Origin: an uncultured Saccharospirillaceae bacterium
Lineage (GTDB): Bacteria > Pseudomonadota > Gammaproteobacteria > Pseudomonadales > Oceanobacteraceae
DNA length: 42,612 nucleotides
Direction of reading: 5' to 3'
Assembly (NCBI GenBank): GCA_947499545.1
Contig: CANMOZ010000024.1
Location: 1-42,612 of the forward strand
The translations under genes were made by a program, and so were the position numbers. A model generated the notes under the pieces. It had not been told where the DNA came from. It worked only from the letters and a program-made list of their open reading frames with translations, and did no database searches. Below, one piece after another: positions 1 through 6,965 of this stretch (position 1 is the first letter of the stretch; each line of letters opens with the position of its first letter).

Positions 1-77
1 TTTGAGTTCGGGTTGTAACCTGAGTCAACCAACATGACTTTAATCACGAAGCCCGCATACTTTTTAGCTCGAAAAGC
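1..77. repeat. Terminal overlap, left copy (circular molecule)
   Basis: These 77 bases are identical to 42536-42612. They lie inside the large-terminase gene, whose frame continues without a break when the ends are joined. This is the pattern left when an assembler opens a circle with a k-mer overlap, so it is read as an assembly overlap and not as a biological terminal repeat. A circularly permuted packaged phage genome would look the same. Confidence 0.95.
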
Positions 78-1523
78 GGCCAGCTCATTCCAGATTTCGT
101 CCTCACTCGTTGGTCCATAAAGTTCAAAGGCATCTATCAACCAACTGGTGCAGCCGGCGCCGAAACCTCGAATGGCGACCACTAGGCGATCAGCCTGAAC
201 ATCAACGCCCGCTACTATTGTCTGAACGCCCGCCGGTACCTGACCCCGCTCGTATTTGCGGCGGCGATCTGCAACCAATTGCCACGCAGGCGCCTCGCCC
301 GAAAGCTCGTAGCATTCACCGAGCATGGTGTTGTAAGCCGCTTGTATTTTTCCGGGGTTCATAGATCGCTTCGCCTGGACAATGCCAGTAGCACGCTCAC
401 CAAATGTGCGCCAGGGCGAACAGAGGCCCGAGACCCAAAAACTAGCCACTTTATGGCAATCATGTGGCGCCAGATAAAATCCAAACTCGACCCATTCCAG
501 GCTTCCGTCCGTATTCATCACGGAGCATCCAGAAGCCTCTAAATCTTCGAGGCGTTTAATGCTCTGCCCTGGCGCTATGAATAAGCCGCGCGCGTTCATC
601 CAGTTTTTGAAACGACGCTTTTGGTAATGCTCGGCGTTTTTATGATCATGGTCGATGACCTCTGAGCCGCAATGAGGGCAAATAAGGGCTGCGTTTTTTT
701 CAATTTCACGAAGAGAGTCAACGTCCGGTATGTGCAGCAAGGAGCTTTTTGCAATAAAAAATTCAAGACAATGAGGGCAAGGAAAAGCCCACTCAAATCG
801 AGTGCCGCCTTGCCACAAATCCCAGATCAATGAGTCGACATGATCGTCTGACAATTGCCAGCGCTTTAGAGGGTCAGACTCATCAACATGAATTAAGCCA
901 TTCGTCGGGGTCGAGACCGCACAGGCCATCCCTCGCGCTTTATAGGTCGAGGTACGTGCTTTTGCGAGCGTGTAAGGATCGCCCTCCCCTCCTACGTCCT
1001 TAGGCATACGGTCAACTTCATCCAGCAACACGTTTTGCACGGGATGAGAAGCCAATTCCGTAGGTGAACCCGCCCAAGCCAGGCCAAGTCTTTGGCCGTT
1101 GATAAACTTTTCGTGAACGGTTTCGTTGCGTCCCTTGGCAAGGGCTTCTAAAAGGCTAGGAACGGATCGGATCATCTTAAAGAGACGATCCTTACTGATG
1201 GATTCAATGTTTTTTTTCGTTGGCCCTATGTACATTGTGGTGCTAGGGCACTCGTCCATTTTCCAACCGATGGTATTCATTAAAATGCCATCGGTTTTCG
1301 ACATTTGGGCGCCGAGCGCTGCAATTATTTCTGAGAATCTTGGATCTCGGACGGCTTCAGTGATACCCAATACCCAAGGGGCGCGACGACTGTTCCAGCG
1401 TCCAGGCTCCGCTGAGCCCGTCGGTAATATACGTTTTTCATCGGCCCAAGCATGGGCTGCACGCAGCAAAGCCGGTTTTAAGCTGTCGGCTATGATCTGG
1501 GATAAATAACGGACCTTATTCAA
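1..1523 (-). CDS. Terminase large subunit (lambda gpA type), N-terminal part
   Basis: ATPase-nuclease motor that cuts concatemers at cos and pumps DNA into the prohead. This stretch holds residues 1 to about 507; the rest lies at 42025-42535. Joined across the circle the protein has 677 residues, a little longer than lambda gpA. Visible motifs are a deviant Walker A (GAQMSKTDG, 71-79), Walker B (VLLDEVD, ending at 171), the coupling motif VSTPT (near 203), paired CPHC zinc motifs (249-252 and 282-285) and nuclease aspartates in VDVQAD (near 441) and VDSGYN (near 500). There is no ATG near the front. The frame opens after a stop just upstream, and the only sensible start is TTG at 1523, overlapping the end of the small-subunit gene by 8 bases, which suggests translational coupling. 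Confidence 0.95.
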   Translation of the reverse strand, partial: MNKVRYLSQIIADSLKPALLRAAHAWADEKRILPTGSAEPGRWNSRRAPWVLGITEAVRDPRFSEIIAALGAQMSKTDGILMNTIGWKMDECPSTTMYIGPTKKNIESISKDRLFKMIRSVPSLLEALAKGRNETVHEKFINGQRLGLAWAGSPTELASHPVQNVLLDEVDRMPKDVGGEGDPYTLAKARTSTYKARGMACAVSTPTNGLIHVDESDPLKRWQLSDDHVDSLIWDLWQGGTRFEWAFPCPHCLEFFIAKSSLLHIPDVDSLREIEKNAALICPHCGSEVIDHDHKNAEHYQKRRFKNWMNARGLFIAPGQSIKRLEDLEASGCSVMNTDGSLEWVEFGFYLAPHDCHKVASFWVSGLCSPWRTFGERATGIVQAKRSMNPGKIQAAYNTMLGECYELSGEAPAWQLVADRRRKYERGQVPAGVQTIVAGVDVQADRLVVAIRGFGAGCTSWLIDAFELYGPTSEDEIWNELAAFRAKKYAGFVIKVMLVDSGYNPNS

Positions 1524-2112
1524 GGCTTTCTATCTCACTAATTTGTTCCGCGCTCTCCGTTAAAACCCGATTCATTTCAATATCAAAGCGATCAAGCCCC
1601 AAACTGACGTCACGCGTCTCTAAAATTTCATTTACTAAAGAACTTCCAATTTGCTTCAGATTCTCCGATAGCACCGAAAACGCCGTCGAAAATAACTGTT
1701 TAACCTGTTCCAACTCGACCAGGTCTTTTTCTTTTTGCCGACGCTCTAGCTTGAGCGTGAGGTGTTTTTCTTCCATGTGGCGCCGCTCGGCGCGTAGATA
1801 AAGCGCCTTCTCGCGCTCTATGTCGATGACTTGACCGTCGTCATCTTCAGCCAGTCCGTCAGAATTAGATGGCAGTGCTTTTTTTAGCTCGCGTGACAAC
1901 TCCCACTTGATGGCATCCAGTGGATGTATCTCGATGGGCTGACCTTTTTTGCCAGATCCTTTGGCTGGCAAAGGTGGATCACACTCGTTTAGATAGCGTC
2001 CCACGGTACGCTCACCGACCCCCTTCATTCGGGCAAAGTCAGCTTTGGTCAGCGTGGGCAAGTGGTTTTGGTAGTGTTTTAGGGTGTCATCCAAAAGCTT
2101 GTCGATGTCCAC
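1516..2112 (-). CDS. Terminase small subunit, Nu1-like
   Basis: Probable DNA-recognition subunit of terminase. It has 198 residues. An N-terminal helix-turn-helix region (about 20-50, KADFARMKGVGERTVGRYLN) fits the winged helix of Nu1-like proteins. It is followed by a charged linker and a long coiled coil (about 95-150, rich in E, K, R and L) that would serve for oligomerisation or for contact with the large subunit. The start is GTG at 2112, preceded by AAGGTG at good spacing. The gene lies directly before the large subunit, the order of lambda Nu1-A, with a candidate cos just upstream. Family assignment rests on context and fold pattern, since sequence identity in this family is low. Confidence 0.85.
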   Translation of the reverse strand: MDIDKLLDDTLKHYQNHLPTLTKADFARMKGVGERTVGRYLNECDPPLPAKGSGKKGQPIEIHPLDAIKWELSRELKKALPSNSDGLAEDDDGQVIDIEREKALYLRAERRHMEEKHLTLKLERRQKEKDLVELEQVKQLFSTAFSVLSENLKQIGSSLVNEILETRDVSLGLDRFDIEMNRVLTESAEQISEIESLE

Positions 2113-2202
2113 CTTTTCACCTTATTAATGTTTCAGCGTTTTCAGAGTTTTCAATGGCTTAGCCTTACTTGCTGAGTAAAATTTGAACGTTTTTTATGGA
2201 AG

Positions 2203-2262
2203 AAGGGCGCGCGGTTTTGAAAATTGAAAAATTTTTTTTGCCCGCGCCTTCCGGCACCGCAT
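2203..2262. other. Candidate cos region
   Basis: This gap lies upstream of the small-terminase gene, where lambda-type phages keep cos. It holds a GC-rich block (GGGCGCGCGG, 2205-2214) that runs into TTTTGAAAATTG, then a T run and a second GC-rich block (CCCGCGCC, 2241-2248). The two blocks form an imperfect inverted repeat (GAAGGGCGCG against CGCGCCTTC). A GC-rich, imperfectly symmetrical core next to an AT-rich tract recalls lambda cosN followed by cosB. No nicking positions can be read from sequence alone. The alternative is an unusual terminator below the secreted-protein gene, but no T run follows the stem on the minus strand. Confidence 0.4.
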
Positions 2263-2299
2263 AGGCCTAAACTGGCTCAGAAGGACCCGTATTTCGTCA

Positions 2300-3580
2300 T
2301 CAACTGTTGTATACGGAACATAATCTTAGCCAACCAAAATCTTTGGTTGAAATTACAGCGGGGGTATTAAAGCCCGTTGGCCTGATTTCGATGATGTATG
2401 ATCCTATATCGTACCTTATTTCCAAACCATCAGCGTAAGATACGCTGTGTTTACCAGAACAAGGTGGCCCTAAATCAATCTCAGATAATCTCTCCCCTCT
2501 GGCGTCAGTCACTCCCCTGTCAATTCGCTCCACATCGTTTTCAGAAGACCTATGCTTAAAATGCATTTTCACGTTGCTGATTGCCCTACCTCGACTATCT
2601 ACAACCTGTGCTTTCCAAGAAAACCTTGTAAAATTTTGTACTCTCCGATAATTAGCAGAACCCTTCCTAACCCTAGCGCCTCTTTCCCCATCCGGAGTCT
2701 TATCAATTATTTTTTTTGGGTAACTACCGGCTTCAATGCTATAGAACCCAGACTTTAATGTTTTGGTAACATCCCTAGCTCTTACTCGTATCAATACTGC
2801 GCTGTTATTTTCAAGATTAGAAAAAATAAGACCTAAACCAGGTTTAAGTGGTACCCATTCACCATTTGCAAAAGCTTCGATTACAATTTCATTTTCATAT
2901 TCTTTTTGTGGCGTTATTCTAAGGTATAAATCCTGCCCCCAATATGATTGTAGAAGGTAGTTATCAACGTCCTGAGTGTCGTGAAGATAAGCATATTCAC
3001 CAGTAAGAGTTCCGTTTTTAAAGCGATAGGGCGATATATCATTACCTGTGTAATCTTTGCCTACGGAAATGTCTTCTAGGTTATCTGCCTTCACATAATT
3101 AACAGCAGCGCCGACCTTAATTGCAGTACCGTCACCAAGAACGGTTTCTAGATATACATAATAATTTCCAGGCTCAGCAAAAAACCTGTATTTATCTGAA
3201 GTTGAAGAACTATTCGATGTGCCTATTGCAATGTAATCATTGTTATTAAGAGGGTCATCCATCACGGTTAGCTTGACTTGTTTGGTATCCGTTTGATCAA
3301 TGGCAAAGAATTCTAATATTGCATTCGATTTTATAGTTATGTAGTAACAAATCGGCTTATCGCTTCTAGGTATCACAGACTGCCAAAGATTCTCCTTTAT
3401 TGTGTTGCATTCGGGATCTGGTTCATACTCATCATTACCCTCTGGGTAGTACTCTGATTCAGTGGAACTTTGATTTAAAATAGTTTTCGCAAGGTTGAGA
3501 TCGTCAAACTCAGTCAAGCCTTCTTGCGCCATACCTGATATAGACATTAATAACAGTAAAATAACTAAAACGAATCTCAT
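2300..3580 (-). CDS. Secreted protein of unknown function (probable moron)
   Basis: The 426-residue product begins with a clear signal peptide (MRFVLVILLLLMSISGMAQ, cleavage after the AQ). The middle (about 60-165) has a beta-rich stretch with a GNYYVYLET segment, like the pre-peptidase C-terminal (PPC) type of secreted beta domain. The end (about 325-425) reads like an Ig or transthyretin-type domain (AQVVDSRGRAISNVKMHF). The start has a strong site, GAGGGAG, five bases ahead. The gene sits alone between the lysis cassette and the terminase, and is richer in A and T than the head genes. This is typical of cargo expressed in the lysogen. No enzymatic motif is visible, so the function is unknown. 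Confidence 0.75.
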   Translation of the reverse strand: MRFVLVILLLLMSISGMAQEGLTEFDDLNLAKTILNQSSTESEYYPEGNDEYEPDPECNTIKENLWQSVIPRSDKPICYYITIKSNAILEFFAIDQTDTKQVKLTVMDDPLNNNDYIAIGTSNSSSTSDKYRFFAEPGNYYVYLETVLGDGTAIKVGAAVNYVKADNLEDISVGKDYTGNDISPYRFKNGTLTGEYAYLHDTQDVDNYLLQSYWGQDLYLRITPQKEYENEIVIEAFANGEWVPLKPGLGLIFSNLENNSAVLIRVRARDVTKTLKSGFYSIEAGSYPKKIIDKTPDGERGARVRKGSANYRRVQNFTRFSWKAQVVDSRGRAISNVKMHFKHRSSENDVERIDRGVTDARGERLSEIDLGPPCSGKHSVSYADGLEIRYDIGSYIIEIRPTGFNTPAVISTKDFGWLRLCSVYNS

Positions 3581-3683
3581 GTTTCTCCCTCACTATTTAG
3601 TAGTATGAAATGTAACCAAAAGAAGTTTTTGGTTTTTTTGTGAAAAATAAGTAGTTAGCAAGCATTAATCGCTAAAGAATTGA

Positions 3684-3705
3684 AAGGGATTGCCGATAAT
3701 CCCTT
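3684..3705. promoter_or_regulatory. Perfect 8-bp inverted repeat upstream of the 3721-4431 gene
   Basis: AAGGGATT (3684-3691) and AATCCCTT (3698-3705) pair perfectly around a 6-base loop. No T run follows, so a terminator is unlikely. An operator for the gene beginning 16 bases later, or a structured 5' end, is more likely. Confidence 0.4.
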
Positions 3706-3720
3706 AGTGCTAGAGATTAA

Positions 3721-4431
3721 TTGTTAGAAAATGGGAAATTTCTCATGGATATTAGACACTTAAGCTATGCTGGCAAAACCGAAATGAAGACCCTTTCAGA
3801 AGATTCCAAAATTCTCGCTGCAGCTCGTAGAGAACCGATTCAAGCGACTTATGTTTCCGACAATATTCAAAATCCGGGTATGGTAATATCCGCTTACAAC
3901 GTTGATCCAATGACGGGAATCGAGTATGAGAAAGCCTCTAGAGAAAGGACTGATGCTTATTTTGCTCTTTCCTACCCAATGGATAAATTGACTAAACCGT
4001 ACCAAAAAGCAATGGAGGATATAGCTCAGTCGCACCCCTCATTGGTTCATAAAGATTGGGATTTAGGCGTTAATAAAAATGATGAACTGATCATTTTTCA
4101 AGGAAATAATAAACTTTCATCTGAAGAACTTAATGTGCTCACTACAACCTTTGATAATCTCTTTTACAGAGAGAACATCAAGGCATTCCAAGATGCATCG
4201 ATTAAGGCCAGCTTTATAGATTTTAGACTTGACAAAGAGCCAGGCTCCGTATCTCACTACAATCTCAATACCGATAATATTAATGATGTTTTACGGGCCC
4301 GTGACTTTATGAATGCAAAAAGTCATCAAACAAACCCTTTTGATCTTCTTAGAGATCAGATGGTTGAACGCGGAAGTGAATTTATCAAGCCAGAAGCGGC
4401 TGATATGAAACTTGTCGACATTTATACCTAA
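3721..4431 (+). CDS. Conserved-looking protein of unknown function
   Basis: I do not recognise this 236-residue protein. It is acidic, soluble, without signal peptide or membrane segment. It has a central helical stretch (DAYFALSYPMDKLTKPYQ) and a possible pattern of alternating strands and helices. The frame can open at TTG 3721 or at ATG 3745; neither has a strong ribosome binding site, and the ATG would remove eight residues. It is the only plus-strand gene inside the minus-strand late region. It lies tail to tail with the lysis cassette, with a repeat cluster between them, and head to head with the secreted-protein gene. Its opposite direction suggests separate transcription in the lysogen, hence cargo and not a virion component. 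Confidence 0.65.
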   Translation: MLENGKFLMDIRHLSYAGKTEMKTLSEDSKILAAARREPIQATYVSDNIQNPGMVISAYNVDPMTGIEYEKASRERTDAYFALSYPMDKLTKPYQKAMEDIAQSHPSLVHKDWDLGVNKNDELIIFQGNNKLSSEELNVLTTTFDNLFYRENIKAFQDASIKASFIDFRLDKEPGSVSHYNLNTDNINDVLRARDFMNAKSHQTNPFDLLRDQMVERGSEFIKPEAADMKLVDIYT

Positions 4432-4449
4432 TGTTCTCCAAGATCATCA

Positions 4450-4481
4450 AATTCATGAATTCAATATTTCATGAATTCATG
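4450..4481. repeat. TTCATGAA repeat cluster A
   Basis: Between two convergent genes lie ATTCATGAAT (4451-4460) and TTTCATGAATTCATG (4467-4481), joined by TCAATAT. It is one of eight intergenic sites of the same family on the molecule, and overlaps the 3' end of the gene at 4477. Confidence 0.75.
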
Positions 4482-4755
4482 CTTTAGCTTCTTTAAGACC
4501 CTTTTCTCGTAAAGACTTCAAGACATCATCTAAGGTTTCTTGAACAATTTTATTGGTGCTCAAATCCCGCAGCCACTTCAGCACGCCGACCAATACACGA
4601 GTTAAAAAGCGCTCTAGCACCACGGGCCAAGCGATCTTCATGAAAAGCGCCTGTACGATCTCAGCAATCAACAAGCCCGTCGTTTGAGCACCGCCAATCA
4701 CCATGAAAAAAAGGCGCTTAAAAAGTGCCTTAATGAATAGAGTCAATTTCTTCAC
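4477..4755 (-). CDS. Small amphipathic or membrane protein of the lysis cassette
   Basis: This is the third gene of the lysis cassette. The frame is open from 4806, but GTG at 4755 follows AAAAGGA at ideal spacing and gives 92 residues that do not overlap the lysozyme, so I prefer it. The protein opens with basic, hydrophobic sequence (KKLTLFIKALFKRLFFMVIGG) and keeps long hydrophobic helices to about residue 60, then a charged C-terminal helix (DDVLKSLREKGLKEAKA). It could be a second holin, an antiholin or a spanin-like component. The position after a lysozyme supports a lysis role, but no lipobox or classical spanin layout is visible. Confidence 0.6.
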   Translation of the reverse strand: MKKLTLFIKALFKRLFFMVIGGAQTTGLLIAEIVQALFMKIAWPVVLERFLTRVLVGVLKWLRDLSTNKIVQETLDDVLKSLREKGLKEAKA

Positions 4756-4775
4756 TGATTTTCCTTTTGTTATCG

Positions 4776-5282
4776 TCAAGATGCTTTCAGGTAATATGGG
4801 TGCCACTGGCCAGTTCGCATCTGTTCAGCATGTCTTTGTGCTCGTTCTGGTGTCTGCCTGGCCCAGCGGCTGTCCAGCATCTCATTAGCGGCCTCGATAA
4901 AATCGCCCTTCTCAATGGCATTCATCATCTTCGTAAATTTATGAAGAGCATGATCACCCATTTGATAAGCCATAGAGATGAAGATGGCTTGTCTTTCCTC
5001 GGATAATTCTTTGAAAAGTTGAGCTGGTTGGTGAGAGGATTCTTTTAGGAACCGATAAGACTGAGTAATGGTTTCTTTTAGGACCTGCCTGGCAACCGTC
5101 TTACTCACTTCCATGAACTTAAAGTTATCAAGGGGGGCGTATTTAGGCCCGAGTTTCCAGCCGATTCCTATCGTCGGATACCCTTCTGAACACCGATAAA
5201 CTTTTTTCCGATAGCCTTCTTCTTTAGTGATCAAATCAACCGTTGCGTTCGGTATCCGAATGAGTGCTTTTCTTTTTGTCAC
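4776..5282 (-). CDS. Endolysin, T4-type lysozyme (GH24)
   Basis: Muramidase that cleaves the glycan strands of peptidoglycan at lysis. The catalytic region matches the T4 pattern E-8 residues-(D/C)-5 residues-T: the E of KEEGYRKKVY, then C in YRCSEGY, then T in PTIGIGW. Here the second catalytic position is Cys instead of Asp, a variant known among phage lysozymes. The best start is GTG 5282, preceded by GGAAG at 7 bases, giving 168 residues; a longer frame from TTG 5312 is possible but has no such site. There is no signal peptide or SAR segment, so release should depend on the holin-like gene upstream, which it overlaps by 47 bases. Confidence 0.9.
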   Translation of the reverse strand: MTKRKALIRIPNATVDLITKEEGYRKKVYRCSEGYPTIGIGWKLGPKYAPLDNFKFMEVSKTVARQVLKETITQSYRFLKESSHQPAQLFKELSEERQAIFISMAYQMGDHALHKFTKMMNAIEKGDFIEAANEMLDSRWARQTPERAQRHAEQMRTGQWHPYYLKAS

Positions 5283-5526
5283 GTTGCGTCTTCCAAAATT
5301 TATAAACGTCAAAACCAGACCGCCAGATAAGAAACCCGCAACCGATCAAGGTAGTCCCATCGCTCACTGTCACATCAAACTGGAATTGCAGCAGCTCACT
5401 CACTTTGGTTTCCAAAAGGGTCTGAGAAATTTCTGTTGGCTCAGTTAAACCAGATGCGATGGACATCCCCGAAACATAGGTGCCAAAGACGTAGGAAAAG
5501 CAACGCCAGGAATCAACTTGAATCAT
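5236..5526 (-). CDS. Putative holin-like membrane protein
   Basis: This 96-residue protein directly precedes and overlaps the lysozyme gene, the usual place for a holin. Two hydrophobic stretches are visible: residues about 7-27 (WRCFSYVFGTYVSGMSIASG) and about 56-76 (TTLIGCGFLIWRSG). A basic, hydrophilic tail follows (RDKKKSTHSDTERNG). This suits a two-segment holin. ATG 5526 is chosen because AAGGA lies six bases ahead. No sequence family is recognised, so the call rests on topology and place. The gene begins only about 57 bases after a strong terminator, which may be bypassed by antitermination. Confidence 0.6.
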   Translation of the reverse strand: MIQVDSWRCFSYVFGTYVSGMSIASGLTEPTEISQTLLETKVSELLQFQFDVTVSDGTTLIGCGFLIWRSGFDVYKFWKTQRDKKKSTHSDTERNG

Positions 5527-5540
5527 GCGTATCCTTCGCA

Positions 5541-5580
5541 AATGTTGAAATGTTGAAATACTTAAATCATGAAATAATGA
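5541..5580. repeat. TTCATGAA repeat cluster B
   Basis: Contains AATGTTGAAATGTTGAAAT, then CTTAAATCATGAAATAATGA (5561-5580), nearly the same as the second half of cluster H at 24.5 kb. It fills the gap between the terminator at 5583-5611 and the holin-like gene, so it would also overlap any local lysis promoter. Confidence 0.7.
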
Positions 5581-5582
5581 AC

Positions 5583-5611
5583 AAAAAAAAGCCGCAGCGG
5601 GGAGCTACGGC
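5583..5611 (-). terminator. Strong intrinsic terminator upstream of the lysis cassette
   Basis: On the minus strand GCCGTAGC and GCTGCGGC pair (one G-U) around TCCCC and are followed by eight Ts. It ends the 6762-5772 transcript. All late genes lie beyond it, so it is a plausible site of action for the Q-like regulator encoded at 8095-8517. Confidence 0.85.
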
Positions 5612-5771
5612 CAAAAACAATTTCCACAGAGGTTCAAGATGAGAGAGGGTTGGAAAAGGGCTGCTGGAATAAAAGGATGAAAACCAGCCGCACCAATTCC
5701 AACCTAGGGTTTTAATGTAAAAAAAAGGAAAAGCGCTGTCAACATTTATGTGTTACTTTTTTAGGTTTTTT

Positions 5772-5987
5772 TCATGCAGGCTTATGTTGACTATTTTTAT
5801 ACACACTTCTATAGGTTTTCTTACACACAACCAAGTCTTTTTCGTCGTTTTCATCAACTTTAAATATCATATAATCCATTTCCGACACGGAATTTCGCAT
5901 CATGGCGTCAATCAGGTGCAACTCAAAAATATCCCAGCTTTCATACATCTCATTACTGCCTTTGAAAGAAAAAAACTCAGTTCGCAT
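5772..5987 (-). CDS. Small protein of unknown function
   Basis: A 71-residue acidic protein (MRTEFFSFKGSNEMYESWDIF) with a predicted helix-strand pattern and no recognised family. AAGGAG lies about ten bases ahead of the start. It is the last of three small genes read in series below the recombinase and is followed by the terminator at 5583-5611. There is no membrane segment. Its short spacing to the gene at 6002 argues for one operon. Confidence 0.6.
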   Translation of the reverse strand: MRTEFFSFKGSNEMYESWDIFELHLIDAMMRNSVSEMDYMIFKVDENDEKDLVVCKKTYRSVYKNSQHKPA

Positions 5988-6001
5988 AGCCGGTTTTCTC
6001 C

Positions 6002-6235
6002 TTAAGCTGTACCTGCCTCTGCACTCTCTTTAAAGCTATGCTCAATGGCTACTCGCTCCACTGACTGCAAAAGCACTGGTGTCATCGACCCTTCAACGTA
6101 AATCAGAGCGGCCTGCACTTCCCCTGAAAATCCGAAGACCTCCGGCCATCGTTTACAAATGAGCTTCTGTCCTGACTCCCTAGCCTTTTGTAAGGTGTTG
6201 AGTGCCTGCTCAAATTCTTCAACCGTAATATTCAT
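6002..6235 (-). CDS. Small protein of unknown function
   Basis: 77 residues, opening with MNITVEEFEQALNTLQKARE, a helical, acidic start, then a short strand-rich part (AALIYVEGSMTPVLLQS). CGGAGC precedes the ATG at suitable distance. It lies 14 bases before the next gene in the same direction. No family is recognised; it is probably a minor lytic or regulatory gene of the phage. Confidence 0.6.
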   Translation of the reverse strand: MNITVEEFEQALNTLQKARESGQKLICKRWPEVFGFSGEVQAALIYVEGSMTPVLLQSVERVAIEHSFKESAEAGTA

Positions 6236-6285
6236 AGTTTAGCTCCGTCTTTTTATTAAGAACTTGGTATTGATAGGGTGTTTTG

Positions 6286-6762
6286 TCATGAGCCCATCAA
6301 CAACCTAACGCCTACCCGGTAACGCCTTGCCAGGGCCATATCGCTCCAGCCAGCTAGATCGAGGTCATATTCTTTTTGAGAGGCAACCATCTGTATATCC
6401 CTCAAAGCTTGTAAGGTTTTTTTCTTATCAGGGTCTTGAGTCGAAAGCAGAGCCCGTGCGGTCCGCTGTTGCTGGCTGGCCCAGTATTGACGTTTTGCAT
6501 CAAAGCCGTAAGCGATGAGATACATCTCTCGAAGCTGAATCTGATACTGGGGATCGGGCCAGGCTTCGGCGATGACTGGCCAACGACTGACAAACTGAAT
6601 GGAATGTATCTGACAGATGATGTTCTTTGCCCAGACCGCAGACCCCTCCGCTGACTCAGCTTTTTTTGCGTCTTTAACCATTGACTCGACAAGTTCCATC
6701 AAGTCTTGCGAAAAGGTCGCCTGGGGCTTTGCGGTTTGATTTTCAAAAGCGTCTAGATTCAT
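6286..6762 (-). CDS. Protein of unknown function
   Basis: 158 residues with a strong site, AAAAGGA, ahead of ATG 6762. The protein is mostly helical and soluble; the central part (YLIAYGFDAKRQYWASQQQRTARALL) is basic and may contact nucleic acid, but no helix-turn-helix is convincing. It leads a three-gene set (6762 down to 5772) separated from the recombinase by a terminator, so it should have its own promoter in the AT-rich gap at 6763-6911. That gap holds two TTACAC motifs. Confidence 0.6.
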   Translation of the reverse strand: MNLDAFENQTAKPQATFSQDLMELVESMVKDAKKAESAEGSAVWAKNIICQIHSIQFVSRWPVIAEAWPDPQYQIQLREMYLIAYGFDAKRQYWASQQQRTARALLSTQDPDKKKTLQALRDIQMVASQKEYDLDLAGWSDMALARRYRVGVRLLMGS

Positions 6763-6911
6763 AAGAGGTCCTTTTTATTGTTTTGCCGACTCCTCAGTGT
6801 TAAAGGCACCTTAATGCAAAAGTTACACGCTTTTCAAGCTTTAATTACACATTTAATAAACTTTTCGTGTTGTATCTGTGTTGGTATTTTATTTAACAAA
6901 CACATAGACAC

Positions 6912-6934
6912 AAAAAAACCGGGGTAGGCCCGGC
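6912..6934 (-). terminator. Intrinsic terminator below the recombinase
   Basis: On the minus strand CCGGG and CCCGG (6919-6923 and 6929-6933) form a short GC stem followed by seven Ts. It lies 32 bases after the recombinase stop. Confidence 0.75.
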
Positions 6935-6965
6935 TTATCGTGTAACTTTTTTGAATTTTTTCTGA

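Noticed and set aside
1-77. Biological direct terminal repeat as in T7-type phages
   Set aside because: It lies in the middle of the terminase gene, and both ends continue the same codon frame, so a circular assembly overlap explains it better.
1126-1509. 127-residue plus-strand frame opposite the terminase
   Set aside because: Shadow of the terminase frame, which carries all motifs; no ribosome site.
3614-3639. Plus-strand terminator AACCAAAA-GAAG-TTTTTGGTT with Ts
   Set aside because: It is an AT-rich weak stem in the shared upstream gap of two divergent genes, with no plus-strand transcript known to end there; left out as unsupported.
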